DNA from: an uncultured Bacteroidales bacterium
GTDB lineage: Bacteria; Bacteroidota; Bacteroidia; Bacteroidales; P3
Assembly (NCBI GenBank): GCA_900319865.1
Contig: ONQD01000003.1
Coordinates: forward strand, 62,001 to 126,000
Direction of reading: 5' to 3'
DNA length: 64,000 bases
Each line of letters starts with the position of its first letter. Position 1 is the stretch's first letter. The notes beneath the pieces are model-generated. The model did no database searches, had not been told where the DNA came from, and worked only from the letters and a program-made list of their open reading frames with translations. The position numbers and the translations under genes were made by a program. Positions 35,124 to 44,383 of the stretch are shown in pieces.

Positions 35124-36575
35124 ATGAAAAAGGTTATCTTATTTCCATTTATAGTTGGCTTGTTTTTGTCAGTTTCGGGGCAATCCTATCAGAGAATTGA
35201 CAGTGTAATGAAAACCCATATCCAGTTCGACTATCAGAGTTGGGTAGACACTGACAGCCATCACCCGCTCATTCTGGACAACGATCATTTAACATACTAT
35301 ATATCAGGTCCCATCCTGCCTGGGGATAACCATTTTAAATATTTTTCCGGCGACCTGGTTCAGTACAACTACATAGAGGGGGGAGCCGATATATACGGGC
35401 TGGCCGTTTGGGCAGTGAGCTCTATAACAGGATATGTTCAACAATTTCCTTTCTTTCCTATGGAATATCTCTATCTGTACGAAGCGGAGCCGGACACATT
35501 CATGCTAATGGAGCAGGTATGGTTTAATAATTTAGCACCCTGCGTTGATTACCAACCTGGGGAATTTCCCCTAAGATATAACATCCCATTGAATTGCAAC
35601 AATCCATTCGAGGATCGTAGCGATTATAATTGGAATAGAAAATGGGAATTTTATTTCAACAAGCCGGTTCATGTTGAAGATTCGTTCTACGTTGGAGCTT
35701 CGGACGTGTCAATGTGGGATGGTTACTACCTAGATTATTCAGAGGAGCACCCAACCCTGCATCACCCCATGTATGGATGTTTCAAGATGAAGGAAACAGT
35801 CCCATATAATGGTATCGACTGCGACTGGCCCTCACCCATGAAAATAAAAGTGAGGTGGAGATCTGATCCACTGGGGCTTACCGATCCACCACTTGAATCT
35901 CTAGCCAATGATTCCGTATGGGGTCTGAGACATAACGTGTGGGTAAACAAAACAAATTATCACTTCTACATGATTTTACCCTTAATAATGGTCTATGACA
36001 CTGTAACCATTCCCGATTTACACCCCTGCTACAAGGTGAGCCGGTTCTATATGATGAGCCACTTCGGCGACACCACCATTCTACGTTGGCAGGGCGACGG
36101 GGAACACAACGAATGGCAGATATCTTACGGACCTGCAGGCATGGACCCCGACAGCGGCAATTTCGTTACATGCCACGACACGCGATGGACACATGTAGAC
36201 ACGATTCACAATGGCGACACACTCACGGCATACGTGAGAACTGTTTGCCGAGAGATGGACACCCTACGATACAGCGATTGGAGCGACGGTGTGACATGGC
36301 ACGGGCAGAATGTCGAAATTGTTGTGCCACAAGGTAATGCCAATGTAGACAGATTTATATTCCTGGCTCCTAACCCCGCAAGCGGTATTGTTTCGGTAAT
36401 GTCGTCATATTCCGTCAAGAGTATTGAGGTTTATTCCGCACGAGGAGAGCTGATGATGCAATCCAACGGCAAGGCAACCGACAGATTCTCGGTGGAGGGA
36501 TGGACTCCCGGCATATATGTGGTGCTGGTGGTGACAGAGGCCGGACACACTGCCAAAAAACTGATAGTGAAATAG
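35124..36575 (+). CDS. type IX secretion cargo protein with FnIII-like region
   Basis: 483 residues. A signal peptide (VILFPFIVGLFLSVSGQS) is followed by an unrecognised ~280-residue region. Residues ~310-400 resemble an FnIII-like module common in these proteins (TTILRWQGDGEHNEWQISYG, DTLTAYVRTVCREMDTLRY). The last ~75 residues are a type A type IX sorting domain: FIFLAPNPASGIVSV, SIEVYSARGELMMQ, WTPGIYVVLVVTEAGHTAKK and final LIVK. The domain directs transport across the outer membrane and anchoring or release. Gene presence implies that the organism has a type IX system elsewhere. Confidence 0.85.
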   Translation: MKKVILFPFIVGLFLSVSGQSYQRIDSVMKTHIQFDYQSWVDTDSHHPLILDNDHLTYYISGPILPGDNHFKYFSGDLVQYNYIEGGADIYGLAVWAVSSITGYVQQFPFFPMEYLYLYEAEPDTFMLMEQVWFNNLAPCVDYQPGEFPLRYNIPLNCNNPFEDRSDYNWNRKWEFYFNKPVHVEDSFYVGASDVSMWDGYYLDYSEEHPTLHHPMYGCFKMKETVPYNGIDCDWPSPMKIKVRWRSDPLGLTDPPLESLANDSVWGLRHNVWVNKTNYHFYMILPLIMVYDTVTIPDLHPCYKVSRFYMMSHFGDTTILRWQGDGEHNEWQISYGPAGMDPDSGNFVTCHDTRWTHVDTIHNGDTLTAYVRTVCREMDTLRYSDWSDGVTWHGQNVEIVVPQGNANVDRFIFLAPNPASGIVSVMSSYSVKSIEVYSARGELMMQSNGKATDRFSVEGWTPGIYVVLVVTEAGHTAKKLIVK

Positions 36576-36579
36576 AGCA

Positions 36580-36597
36580 CACCCCCGAACGGGGGTG
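36580..36597. terminator. bidirectional terminator-like hairpin
   Basis: CACCCCCG (36580-36587) pairs with CGGGGGTG (36590-36597). It lies four bases after the stop of the type IX cargo gene and six bases beyond the convergent mnmA stop. It has no strong T-run on either side. Confidence 0.55.
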
Positions 36598-36603
36598 AAG
36601 CAT

Positions 36604-37755
36604 CTAACTTATCATGCCTGTGGCCACAACAAGATGGGCATCGTTGTCGTAGATGGTGGCATACTGCCCGGCGGCAATGCCTTGAACCCGGGTGTCGGAA
36701 AGGATGGTGTAGCCATCGGGAGTACGGGACAGATGGCCCTGGATGAACTCGGGGGTATGGCGTATTTTGAATTTGACATCGACTGACTGACCATTATCAA
36801 TCTGTTGCTGCCACAAGGGATAGGAGAGATAGTGGAATCCAGAAAGATTGATTCTGTTTCCATATTGGCTATCGGGGTCGTAGCCTTGCGAGACGTATAG
36901 CACGTTTTCCTGGATGTCCTTTTTGACCACAAACCAGGGGCCGCCACTTAAGAACAGACCCTTGCGCTGGCCAATGGTATGGAACCAGTAGCCACGGTGG
37001 GTGCCAAGAACGCGTCCGGTCTCCAATTCAACAATCTTACCTTCGCGCTCGCCAAGGTAGCGGCGGAGGAAGTCGTTGTAGTTGACTTTGCCAAGAAAAC
37101 AGATGCCTTGCGAATCCTTACGGTCGGCACTGGGGAGATGAGCGGCATGGGCAATATCACGCACCTGGCTCTTCATCATGTGCCCGATGGGGAACATGAG
37201 TTTGCTAATCTGATTGTAGCTGAGTTGAGAGAGGAAGTCGGTTTGGTCTTTGACCGGGTCTTTGGCGGAAGCAAGAAAAGTGTAGGGCGACGGGGCATGG
37301 TCGGGGAGCGAGAGCGAGGGCAGGGAAAGCACGTCAGTGCAGGCATAGTGGCCTGTGGCAATGCGGTCGAAGTCCTTGCCGCACCGCTGTTCGAAGGCGC
37401 CAAACTTGATAAGCTTGTTGCACATGACATCGGGATTGGGGGTGAGACCTTTGCGGACAGAGTCGATGGTATAGGTTACAACGTTTTCCCAATACTCTTT
37501 GTGGAGATTGACTTCCTCGAAGCGCAGACCATACTTCCGGGCGAGGAATTGAGTGATTTCAATATCCTCTTCGGAAGGACAGTCGATGAATCCACGCATG
37601 GTTTCGGCAACATCGGAGAGAGGACCCGAAGGAGCCTTATCCTCTTCCATACCAATACGGATGTAGAAAAGGGTAGGTTCGAACCCCTGCTCTTTGAGCA
37701 GATGAACCACAACGGAGCTGTCTACACCTCCCGACACCAAAGCAGCTATATTCAT
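36604..37755 (-). CDS. mnmA: tRNA-specific 2-thiouridylase MnmA
   Basis: 383 residues. The PP-loop ATP motif [15 protein letters not shown] is near the N-terminus. [19 protein letters not shown] carries the first catalytic Cys, ATGHYACTD follows, [19 protein letters not shown] carries the second Cys, and [20 protein letters not shown] is the third domain. MnmA thiolates U34 of Lys, Glu and Gln tRNAs. An extra ~15 residues ([15 protein letters not shown]) lie between the N-terminal strand and DCPSEEDIE compared with the usual Bacteroidota pattern, probably a loop insertion. It follows the EamA gene by 105 bases. Confidence 0.95.
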   Translation of the reverse strand: MNIAALVSGGVDSSVVVHLLKEQGFEPTLFYIRIGMEEDKAPSGPLSDVAETMRGFIDCPSEEDIEITQFLARKYGLRFEEVNLHKEYWENVVTYTIDSVRKGLTPNPDVMCNKLIKFGAFEQRCGKDFDRIATGHYACTDVLSLPSLSLPDHAPSPYTFLASAKDPVKDQTDFLSQLSYNQISKLMFPIGHMMKSQVRDIAHAAHLPSADRKDSQGICFLGKVNYNDFLRRYLGEREGKIVELETGRVLGTHRGYWFHTIGQRKGLFLSGGPWFVVKKDIQENVLYVSQGYDPDSQYGNRINLSGFHYLSYPLWQQQIDNGQSVDVKFKIRHTPEFIQGHLSRTPDGYTILSDTRVQGIAAGQYATIYDNDAHLVVATGMIS

Positions 37756-37860
37756 AATGATTGCATTTTATTGGAGTAACGGCTGCGGACCCCTATTTAT
37801 TGCACAGCGCGCAAAAAATTGACTATATGAGCGGGAATATAAAAGAAGACCTGTAGGCCG

Positions 37861-38772
37861 TCAACGCTTCAGCACAACGAGAACCACAGCAGAGAGGATA
37901 AGCAAAATGCCCACCGCGAGGGTGACGGTAAATTGCTCGGAGAAGACGAAGATGCCAATAAGGACGGCTGTGAGAGGCTCGAGGGCGCCCAGGATGGCGG
38001 TGGTGGTGCTGCCGACATATTTGGCAGCATAGACCATCAGCACCAACGCCATGATGGCCGGAACAATGGCCAACCAACCGACATAGAACCACCCAGTAAA
38101 GGTGTGGGGGACAGTAAGTGACTCACCAGACAAAAAAGTATAGGCAAGCATCCCAACCGCACAATAGAGGAGGACATAGAAATTGATTTTGAAAGAGGAC
38201 ATGACGAGATTAGCCCTGTTGACTACAATAATATACAGGGCATAGGACAACGCGGAAAGAAGCACCAGAATCACCCCGACAATGGGCAAAGTGGTGGTGC
38301 CGTCGCCCCAATAAAGAAGAGCCACCCCAATGAAGGAGAGCACTATGGAAAGGATGGTGACCCAATTGAGCTTTTCGTGGAAGAATACAGCCATGATAAC
38401 GGCCGTCATGACAGGATAGGTGAAGAGTATTGTGGAGGCGACACCGGCATCCATGAGTCGGAAACTGAGGTAGAGTGTGAGCGAGGAGACAATGAAAAGC
38501 AACCCCAGAAGCGTTAGAGCGCCAAATTCTTTGGCACTGACACGCAGTGTTTCTACAGGTTTGCCGTTCCTCGGTATGGAGCGGAACAGCATGACCAACG
38601 CAATGATGCACCACGCCAAGCCGAAGCGAAAGAAGAGAACACTGCCGGTGGACATGCCTTCGGCATATAGTTTTAGCGCACCAAGGGGATTGGTACCATA
38701 GCATACAGCTGCCAAAATTCCACAAAGAATGCCTTTAAAACGTCTTGAGGCAGTAATAGGTTGGCTATTCAT
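37861..38772 (-). CDS. EamA/DMT-family transporter
   Basis: 303 residues with ten hydrophobic helices in two repeats of five, the EamA (DUF6/RhaT) layout. Motif-like sites are ILCGILAAVCYGTNPLGALK at the N-terminus, LFTYPVMTAVIMAVFFHEKL closing the first repeat and LGALEPLTAVLIGIFVFSEQ near the end of the second. These are drug/metabolite exporters of the inner membrane; the substrate is not predictable. It lies between ftsZ and mnmA on the same strand. Confidence 0.9.
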   Translation of the reverse strand: MNSQPITASRRFKGILCGILAAVCYGTNPLGALKLYAEGMSTGSVLFFRFGLAWCIIALVMLFRSIPRNGKPVETLRVSAKEFGALTLLGLLFIVSSLTLYLSFRLMDAGVASTILFTYPVMTAVIMAVFFHEKLNWVTILSIVLSFIGVALLYWGDGTTTLPIVGVILVLLSALSYALYIIVVNRANLVMSSFKINFYVLLYCAVGMLAYTFLSGESLTVPHTFTGWFYVGWLAIVPAIMALVLMVYAAKYVGSTTTAILGALEPLTAVLIGIFVFSEQFTVTLAVGILLILSAVVLVVLKR

Positions 38773-38857
38773 TGACTGAAAGAATAAAGTTATATCTGAT
38801 TATTGTTTGGGAAAAGCACAAGAGGAACAAACCATGAGCGAAGTTAGAGCGAAGATA

Positions 38858-38906
38858 AACCTTGACCCCTGCAACCCACAAAAAGGAGTGTACAAAGGTC
38901 AAGGTT
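38858..38906 (-). terminator. inverted repeat after ftsZ, possible terminator
   Basis: AACCTTGACC (38858-38867) is an exact reverse complement of 38897-38906, separated by a 29-base loop. It begins 26 bases after the ftsZ stop on the minus strand and is followed there by TTTATC, so it may end the dcw transcript. The long loop makes it a weak terminator. Confidence 0.45.
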
Positions 38907-38931
38907 GAAATTAACCCAAGTATTAACATTA

Positions 38932-40668
38932 TTAATCTGGCAAATCGAACAATGAGGTGTTTCGTTTCACTGAACCATCTGCCGAAAGAGTAGAAGATGA
39001 AGCTTCGGACTGGAGAGAATAGGGTTGGCTGTAGTCTATCTCGCCATTCTCATTAGGTTTGAATTCGGAGAGAATCTGAGAAGCATTGGCATTGTTGTGG
39101 AGCAATTCATTGAAAGCCTTGATGCGTTCCTGGCGTTCCATAGCAGCATAGTCTTGTCGATTGAGGAGAGGACTGCTGGGAAATCCATAGGAAGAAGGAG
39201 CAGTATGTTGGGCCGGCTGTTGAGGTTGCATACGGGAGCCAGGCTCAGAACCCACCGACTGGCCAATAGTTTCAATAGGCGGGACGGTCTGAGGTCTGGG
39301 CTGCGGAGTTTCGACAGTTACAGTTTCGCGTTGGGTGCTATTTACCAAATGAATACCATCGTCTTTCTCCACCGGGGCTTGACGTTGAGGTTTGGGAAGT
39401 TCCATATCCTCATCGAGGGGGATGATATTCTTCTTAGGCTCCTGTGCTTTCTCCTGTACCGGGTTAGGTTCGACAGGAGTTTCCTTTACGGGGAGAGAAT
39501 CAACTACTGGAGGCTTAGAATCCATAGGGGGAACGGGGGTGTCGACAGGAGGAACCAAATCGGGTCCTTTCACCAGGGGCTGACCGGAATCACGTTTGGT
39601 TTCATTACCGTCGCTGCCCTGTGTGGAGTCAGGTTTCTTCTGTTCATATCCGGTAGCGATGAGGGTGACACGGACCTTCTCGCCCAAAGAATCGTCAAAA
39701 CCGGCACCGAAGATAATGTTGGCTCCATTGCCACCAGTCTTGATAGTAACATAGTCAGTCATCTCGTTCATCTCGTCCATAGTAATCTCGTGTTCCTTGC
39801 TGGAAGAGAAATAGAGAAGTACGTTCTGGGCTCCAGAGATGTCGTTGTCGTTGAGGAGGACAGAGGTGGTAGCCTCTTCCACAGCCTGACGGGCACGGTT
39901 CTCACCTTCGCCTTCGCCAATGCCCATGAGGGCAGTGCCACTTTTCTCCATAACGGTATAGACATCACGGAAGTCGATATTGATATAGGCATTGAGGGTG
40001 ATGATTTCGGCAATACCCTTCACTGCGGTGAGGAGCACATCATTGGCCATAGAGAAAGCATCGGTCATGACAAGATTGCCATAGGAACGGAGTTTCTCAT
40101 TGCTGATAACCAAGATGGCATCGGCATATTTGCGCAATTCGGCAACGCCCTCGTCGGCTTGCTGGATGCGGCGATAGCCTTCGAAAAAGAATGGGGTGGT
40201 CACAACTGCCACAACCAAAATCTTACCGGGATCGTCATCATCGTCGGTCTCAAGTTTAATATCTTTGGCAATGCGGGCGATAACAGGAGCTGCACCGGTA
40301 CCTGTTCCACCACCCATACCGGCAGTAAGGAAAATCATCTTGGTGTTGGAAGTAAAGAGAGCTTTAATCTCCTCTTCCTTCTCCTCGGCTGCTTTACGCG
40401 CTTTTGCGGGACGACCACCAACTCCCAGACCTTCGTGTCCAAGAACTAGCTGATTGGGAACAGGACTTCCTTTAAGGGCTTTCATATCGGTGTTGGTCAC
40501 GATGAAATCAACTCCAGAAATGCCCTTGCGGAACATGTGGTTGACGGCATTGTTACCACCGCCTCCTACACCTATTACTTTGATGTACGAGGACTGGTTT
40601 AGCGGGGAATCGAAAGAAATATCAAAGCTATCGTGCATATCCAAAGGGGTATTGTTCAAATCGTCCAT
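38932..40668 (-). CDS. ftsZ: cell division protein FtsZ
   Basis: 578 residues; FtsZ is commonly 380-450, the extra length being a long Pro/Gln-rich C-terminal linker (~360-560). The tubulin-type GTPase domain shows IKVIGVGGGGNNAVNHMF, TAGMGGGTGTGAAPVIA (signature loop), TTPFFFEGYRRIQQA and NIDFRDVYTVM (T7 loop). An acidic insert ETDDDDDPGK follows IAKDIKL. The last residues, NTSLFDLPD, look like a C-terminal binding peptide for FtsA. It polymerises as the Z-ring scaffold. Last gene of the dcw cluster, 138 bases after ftsA. Confidence 0.97.
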   Translation of the reverse strand: MDDLNNTPLDMHDSFDISFDSPLNQSSYIKVIGVGGGGNNAVNHMFRKGISGVDFIVTNTDMKALKGSPVPNQLVLGHEGLGVGGRPAKARKAAEEKEEEIKALFTSNTKMIFLTAGMGGGTGTGAAPVIARIAKDIKLETDDDDDPGKILVVAVVTTPFFFEGYRRIQQADEGVAELRKYADAILVISNEKLRSYGNLVMTDAFSMANDVLLTAVKGIAEIITLNAYINIDFRDVYTVMEKSGTALMGIGEGEGENRARQAVEEATTSVLLNDNDISGAQNVLLYFSSSKEHEITMDEMNEMTDYVTIKTGGNGANIIFGAGFDDSLGEKVRVTLIATGYEQKKPDSTQGSDGNETKRDSGQPLVKGPDLVPPVDTPVPPMDSKPPVVDSLPVKETPVEPNPVQEKAQEPKKNIIPLDEDMELPKPQRQAPVEKDDGIHLVNSTQRETVTVETPQPRPQTVPPIETIGQSVGSEPGSRMQPQQPAQHTAPSSYGFPSSPLLNRQDYAAMERQERIKAFNELLHNNANASQILSEFKPNENGEIDYSQPYSLQSEASSSTLSADGSVKRNTSLFDLPD

Positions 40669-40806
40669 AGTTCAATATATTTATAATTTACTAATATCTT
40701 ATGAGTTGCATTATTTACGGCAAAATCTTTTGAAATGTAAAAGTACTAATTTATTTCGTCATTACAATAGTTCACTGCAATTGTTTATCAACATGTTATG
40801 AACAGC

Positions 40807-42201
40807 CTATTCGTCCATGCCATCTTCGGTGAAGATACGGGTGATGAACTCGGTGATTTTCTTAGACAGATTTCCATCCTTGTTTTTGGCAGATTTGTTG
40901 TCCTCACCCTTTCCGGATTCGGGAGTCACCTCTTCGGGCTGGTTTGCAACCGGCTCTGTCTTGGCATCAGACTTGTCGGCGACAGTTGTGCCTTCGCGGT
41001 ATAAAGCCTGCTCGGCGGCAACATATTCGGCATTCTGTTCCTCCAGCATACCATAGATGACCAGACCGATACCAGTGGCATACATAGGATGGCCGAGTTC
41101 TTCGAATAACTTCTTATCATCATCAACGATATGTTCGTTGGGGGAGCCCAGACGGGTGTCGATACCGATGGAGAACTCTGTAAACTCCTTCAGGTTCGTA
41201 AGCTTAGCCCCACCACCGGCAAGTACAATGCCAGCAATAAGTTGGTCTCTTAAACCAGAATTGGTTATTTCCAGATCAACCTGTTCGAGGATTTGCTGCA
41301 TTCGGGCTTTAATAATATTGGCAAGCGACTTGACGGCAATCTCGCGGGGAGGTTGGTTGCGTATTCCGGGAATTGCAATGATGTCGTTGGCGCTAACCAT
41401 GTTGGGAAGGCATGAGCCAAACTTCACCTTGAGACTCTCTGCCTGGTGCTTTAAAATCCTGCAACCTTCACGTATATCGTTGGTTATAACATTGCCGGCA
41501 AGAGCAAGCACGGAAGTATAACGGATGATACCATCCTGGAAGATAGCAATGTCGGTAGTGCCACCTCCAATATCGACCAATGCAACACCTGCGGCCTTGT
41601 CGCCCTCGTCAAGTACTGCATAGGCGGAAGCGATAGGTTCAAGCACCACACCTTTTACACGGAGGCCTGCTTCTTTCACAGAGTCACGAATATTGCGAAT
41701 CTGTGCTGCGTTTCCTGTAACAACATGGAAATTGGCCACAAGACACTTTCCCGCCACACCTACGGGGTCAATATCAATATCCAGTTTATCGTTATCAACA
41801 ATATAGGTCTGGGGGAACACATGGATTATCTCCTCTCCCGGTTCGAGCATAATGCGGTACTGGTCGTCAATAAGATGGTCAATATCCGATTGCTCAATCA
41901 GTGCGTGGTCTTCCGGAATCATGATACTGCCCTGATTGGGGCGACTCTTGATGTGCTGTCCGGCTATTCCCACATAGACCTCGGTGATATCCATCTTGGC
42001 CATGTCGGCTGCATCACCCACAGCCTTTCGGATAGAACTGGCAGTGCTTCGGATATTGCGCACCACACCGTTCTCAACACCCACAGACTCTGTTTTGCCG
42101 TAGCCTAAAATGCGTATTTTGCCGTTCTCAGACTGCTCGCCGACAAAACAAGCAATCTTGGTGGTACCTATGTCCAAACTACAAATAATGCGTTTACTCA
42201 T
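40807..42201 (-). CDS. ftsA: cell division protein FtsA
   Basis: 464 residues of the actin-like FtsA family. IICSLDIGTTKIACFVGEQ is the first phosphate loop, GVALVDIGGGTTDIAIFQDG the second, and GIVLAGGGAKLTNLKEFTEF the adenosine motif. The 1C domain is in place (AGLRVKGVVLEPIASAYAVL precedes phosphate 2). After ~residue 400 there is a charged linker (AKTEPVANQPEEVTPESGK) and the C-terminus KKITEFITRIFTEDGMDE can form the amphipathic membrane-targeting helix. It tethers FtsZ to the membrane. Confidence 0.96.
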   Translation of the reverse strand: MSKRIICSLDIGTTKIACFVGEQSENGKIRILGYGKTESVGVENGVVRNIRSTASSIRKAVGDAADMAKMDITEVYVGIAGQHIKSRPNQGSIMIPEDHALIEQSDIDHLIDDQYRIMLEPGEEIIHVFPQTYIVDNDKLDIDIDPVGVAGKCLVANFHVVTGNAAQIRNIRDSVKEAGLRVKGVVLEPIASAYAVLDEGDKAAGVALVDIGGGTTDIAIFQDGIIRYTSVLALAGNVITNDIREGCRILKHQAESLKVKFGSCLPNMVSANDIIAIPGIRNQPPREIAVKSLANIIKARMQQILEQVDLEITNSGLRDQLIAGIVLAGGGAKLTNLKEFTEFSIGIDTRLGSPNEHIVDDDKKLFEELGHPMYATGIGLVIYGMLEEQNAEYVAAEQALYREGTTVADKSDAKTEPVANQPEEVTPESGKGEDNKSAKNKDGNLSKKITEFITRIFTEDGMDE

Positions 42202-42276
42202 AATATTAATCTTTTATTGTTTATTATTCTTAAATAATTGTCTTTTCCATTCATTATCAAAACAGGTCACCGGGTC

Positions 42277-43011
42277 TTATGGGTTTCTGCGCGTGCACAC
42301 CACCTGTTTGCGGTACTTCACACTGACTTGAGAATATGCGTCCCACCCCACTAATGGCATTCCCTGAGAATAGAGTGCCAGCAGATTGCGGAATTTCTTA
42401 TCCAAATCCGTTGGCTTACCTAGCTGGACCACATGGCTGCCCAACTTAGGTGTAAGATAGAAATCTCCTTTTTCCGAGCAGTATATTTGATCAAAGAGTG
42501 GAGAGATATCTTTATGCGTATCTAGATAGGATGCCAAGGTGTACAATTCCTCTTTCAGCTTGCCGCTATATGGGATAGCCCCGTTTGCAACAATAACATC
42601 GCTGTTGCCTACATTGCCCAAAGGCACTTCTGCACCTGTTTCATCGATATAGTATTGCCTTTCCGAGCTGCATACCCTGACAATGGGGCGACGTTGACGG
42701 GCATAAACCATCACCGACCCCCCTATTGTGGTGGAAGCATCACAATCAATAAGGAAGGGCGATGAAGCTGCAACACGCTTCACAGCTTGCAAATCAACAT
42801 CCTTGACTTTCTGCCGACTGAGCGATGGCAGGCTGTCGGATACAAGCTTCACCACCTGTTCGGCTGTAACAAGCGTGTCGGCTCCGGGGTAATCAATGCT
42901 AACCTGCACACTACGGACTAGCGATCTGCCCCGCATCACATTGGCTACTACCACCAACACTACAAGCAGTATCAGCGCAAGGAATGTTATTATTTTGGCT
43001 TTCTTTTTCAC
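42277..43011 (-). CDS. ftsQ: cell division protein FtsQ
   Basis: 244 residues with a GTG start. A short basic N-terminus and one membrane helix (IITFLALILLVVLVVVANVM) precede a POTRA-like region (SVQVSIDYPGADTLVTAEQV, then VAASSPFLIDCDASTTIGGS) and the FtsQ domain (RRPIVRVCSSERQYYIDETG, VIVANGAIPYSGKLKE, KFRNLLALYSQGMPL). It is a bitopic divisome protein that bridges to FtsL/FtsB and FtsI. It lies between murC and ftsA as usual in Bacteroidota. Confidence 0.9.
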   Translation of the reverse strand: MKKKAKIITFLALILLVVLVVVANVMRGRSLVRSVQVSIDYPGADTLVTAEQVVKLVSDSLPSLSRQKVKDVDLQAVKRVAASSPFLIDCDASTTIGGSVMVYARQRRPIVRVCSSERQYYIDETGAEVPLGNVGNSDVIVANGAIPYSGKLKEELYTLASYLDTHKDISPLFDQIYCSEKGDFYLTPKLGSHVVQLGKPTDLDKKFRNLLALYSQGMPLVGWDAYSQVSVKYRKQVVCTRRNP

Positions 43012-43039
43012 TATTCTTTATTCAAACTGTCGATGTGTA

Positions 43040-44383
43040 TCAAGATAATATGTCTAATTTCAAGCGTTCTTCTATCTGAGGCACGAGACGGTCGATATCG
43101 CCTGCTCCCATTGTCACCACAACATCGGGGCAAAGGGCAGGCAACAAGTCTAGCACCTGGGCTGGAGTACAAAGGTATTTCGAAGGATTGTTGATTTTAT
43201 GAATCAACATAGAAGAGTTCACACCGGGGATGGGCATTTCGCGTGCCGGGTAAACCGGAAGGAGCACCACTTCGTCCAAAGTGGACAGTACCTCGGCAAA
43301 CTGATCGGCAAAATCGCGGGTACGGGTATAGAGATGCGGTTGGAACACACCCACCACCCGTTTCCCCGGGTACAGGAAACGAATGCTTTGCAGACATGCT
43401 GCAATCTCTTGGGGATGGTGGGCATAGTCATCTATCATTACCAACTCCTTGGTCTTGATACGGTAGTCAAAACGCCGGCGCACCCCTGCATAGGTCTTGA
43501 GTCCGTGGCGCAACTGGAACTGGTCAAGCCCCAATGTCAATGCCACCGCCGAAGCGGCTACAGCATTTTCCACATTGTACAAACTGGCATTGGTAAGGCA
43601 GATGTCATAAAGCACACCCTGTGGAGTGCGGAGGTCAAAATAGATATCGCCGTTATACTGGCGGAGATTCCAGGGATAGTAGTCTGCTTCAATCCCCTGA
43701 GCCGTATAGGTAACCACCTTGCGGTCGGTGAGATGGGGCAGCCCCTGTTTTACCACAATAGTCCCCTCCGGGTCGGTTTGCGATACGAACTGGCCAAAAG
43801 CACTAATCAGATTGGCATGGGTGCCATAAGTGTCCAAGTGGTCAGCGTCCGTAGCCGTAACAACCGAAACATAGGGATGTAATTGCAAAAACGAGCGGTC
43901 AAACTCGTCTGCTTCCACAACCACACGGGGGCTGTTTGTGTTGACAAGAATATTTGAATTAAAGTTCTTTGCAATACCGCCCAGGAAAGCACTGCATCCC
44001 GTTTCGTCGTGACTCAGCAAATGAGCGGTAATGCTTGAAATGGAAGTCTTGCCGTGGGTGCCTGCCACAGCAATGGTTTGCATGCCTTCGGTAATATGTC
44101 CCAACACCTGCGAACGTTTCTGCATAGGCACTCCAAGCCGTTGCAAATATTGAAACAATGCAGTGCTTTCCGGCACCGCCGGAGTATAGATAACAAAATC
44201 GACATCGGCCGGAACCTTTGAAGGGTCGTCGTCGTATTGTACATCTATGCCTTCATTGCACAACTCCTGAGTGAGTGGTGATGGCGTGCGGTCATAGCCA
44301 CACACTGTGTCGCCACGCTGATTCAAGTACCGCGCAATGGCACTCATGCCAATACCACCGATTCCAAGCATATAGTATTTCAT
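43040..44383 (-). CDS. murC: UDP-N-acetylmuramate--L-alanine ligase
   Basis: 447 residues. The N-terminal Mur domain has MLGIGGIGMSAIARYLNQRG, the ATP loop is IAVAGTHGKTSISSITAHLL, and the central domain has VVEADEFDRSFLQLHPYV and ATDADHLDTYG. The C-terminal domain contains RRRFDYRIKTKELVMIDDYA with HHPQEIAACLQ. It adds L-Ala to UDP-MurNAc in the cytoplasm. Its start overlaps the murG stop by four bases (44380-44383). Confidence 0.97.
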   Translation of the reverse strand: MKYYMLGIGGIGMSAIARYLNQRGDTVCGYDRTPSPLTQELCNEGIDVQYDDDPSKVPADVDFVIYTPAVPESTALFQYLQRLGVPMQKRSQVLGHITEGMQTIAVAGTHGKTSISSITAHLLSHDETGCSAFLGGIAKNFNSNILVNTNSPRVVVEADEFDRSFLQLHPYVSVVTATDADHLDTYGTHANLISAFGQFVSQTDPEGTIVVKQGLPHLTDRKVVTYTAQGIEADYYPWNLRQYNGDIYFDLRTPQGVLYDICLTNASLYNVENAVAASAVALTLGLDQFQLRHGLKTYAGVRRRFDYRIKTKELVMIDDYAHHPQEIAACLQSIRFLYPGKRVVGVFQPHLYTRTRDFADQFAEVLSTLDEVVLLPVYPAREMPIPGVNSSMLIHKINNPSKYLCTPAQVLDLLPALCPDVVVTMGAGDIDRLVPQIEERLKLDILS

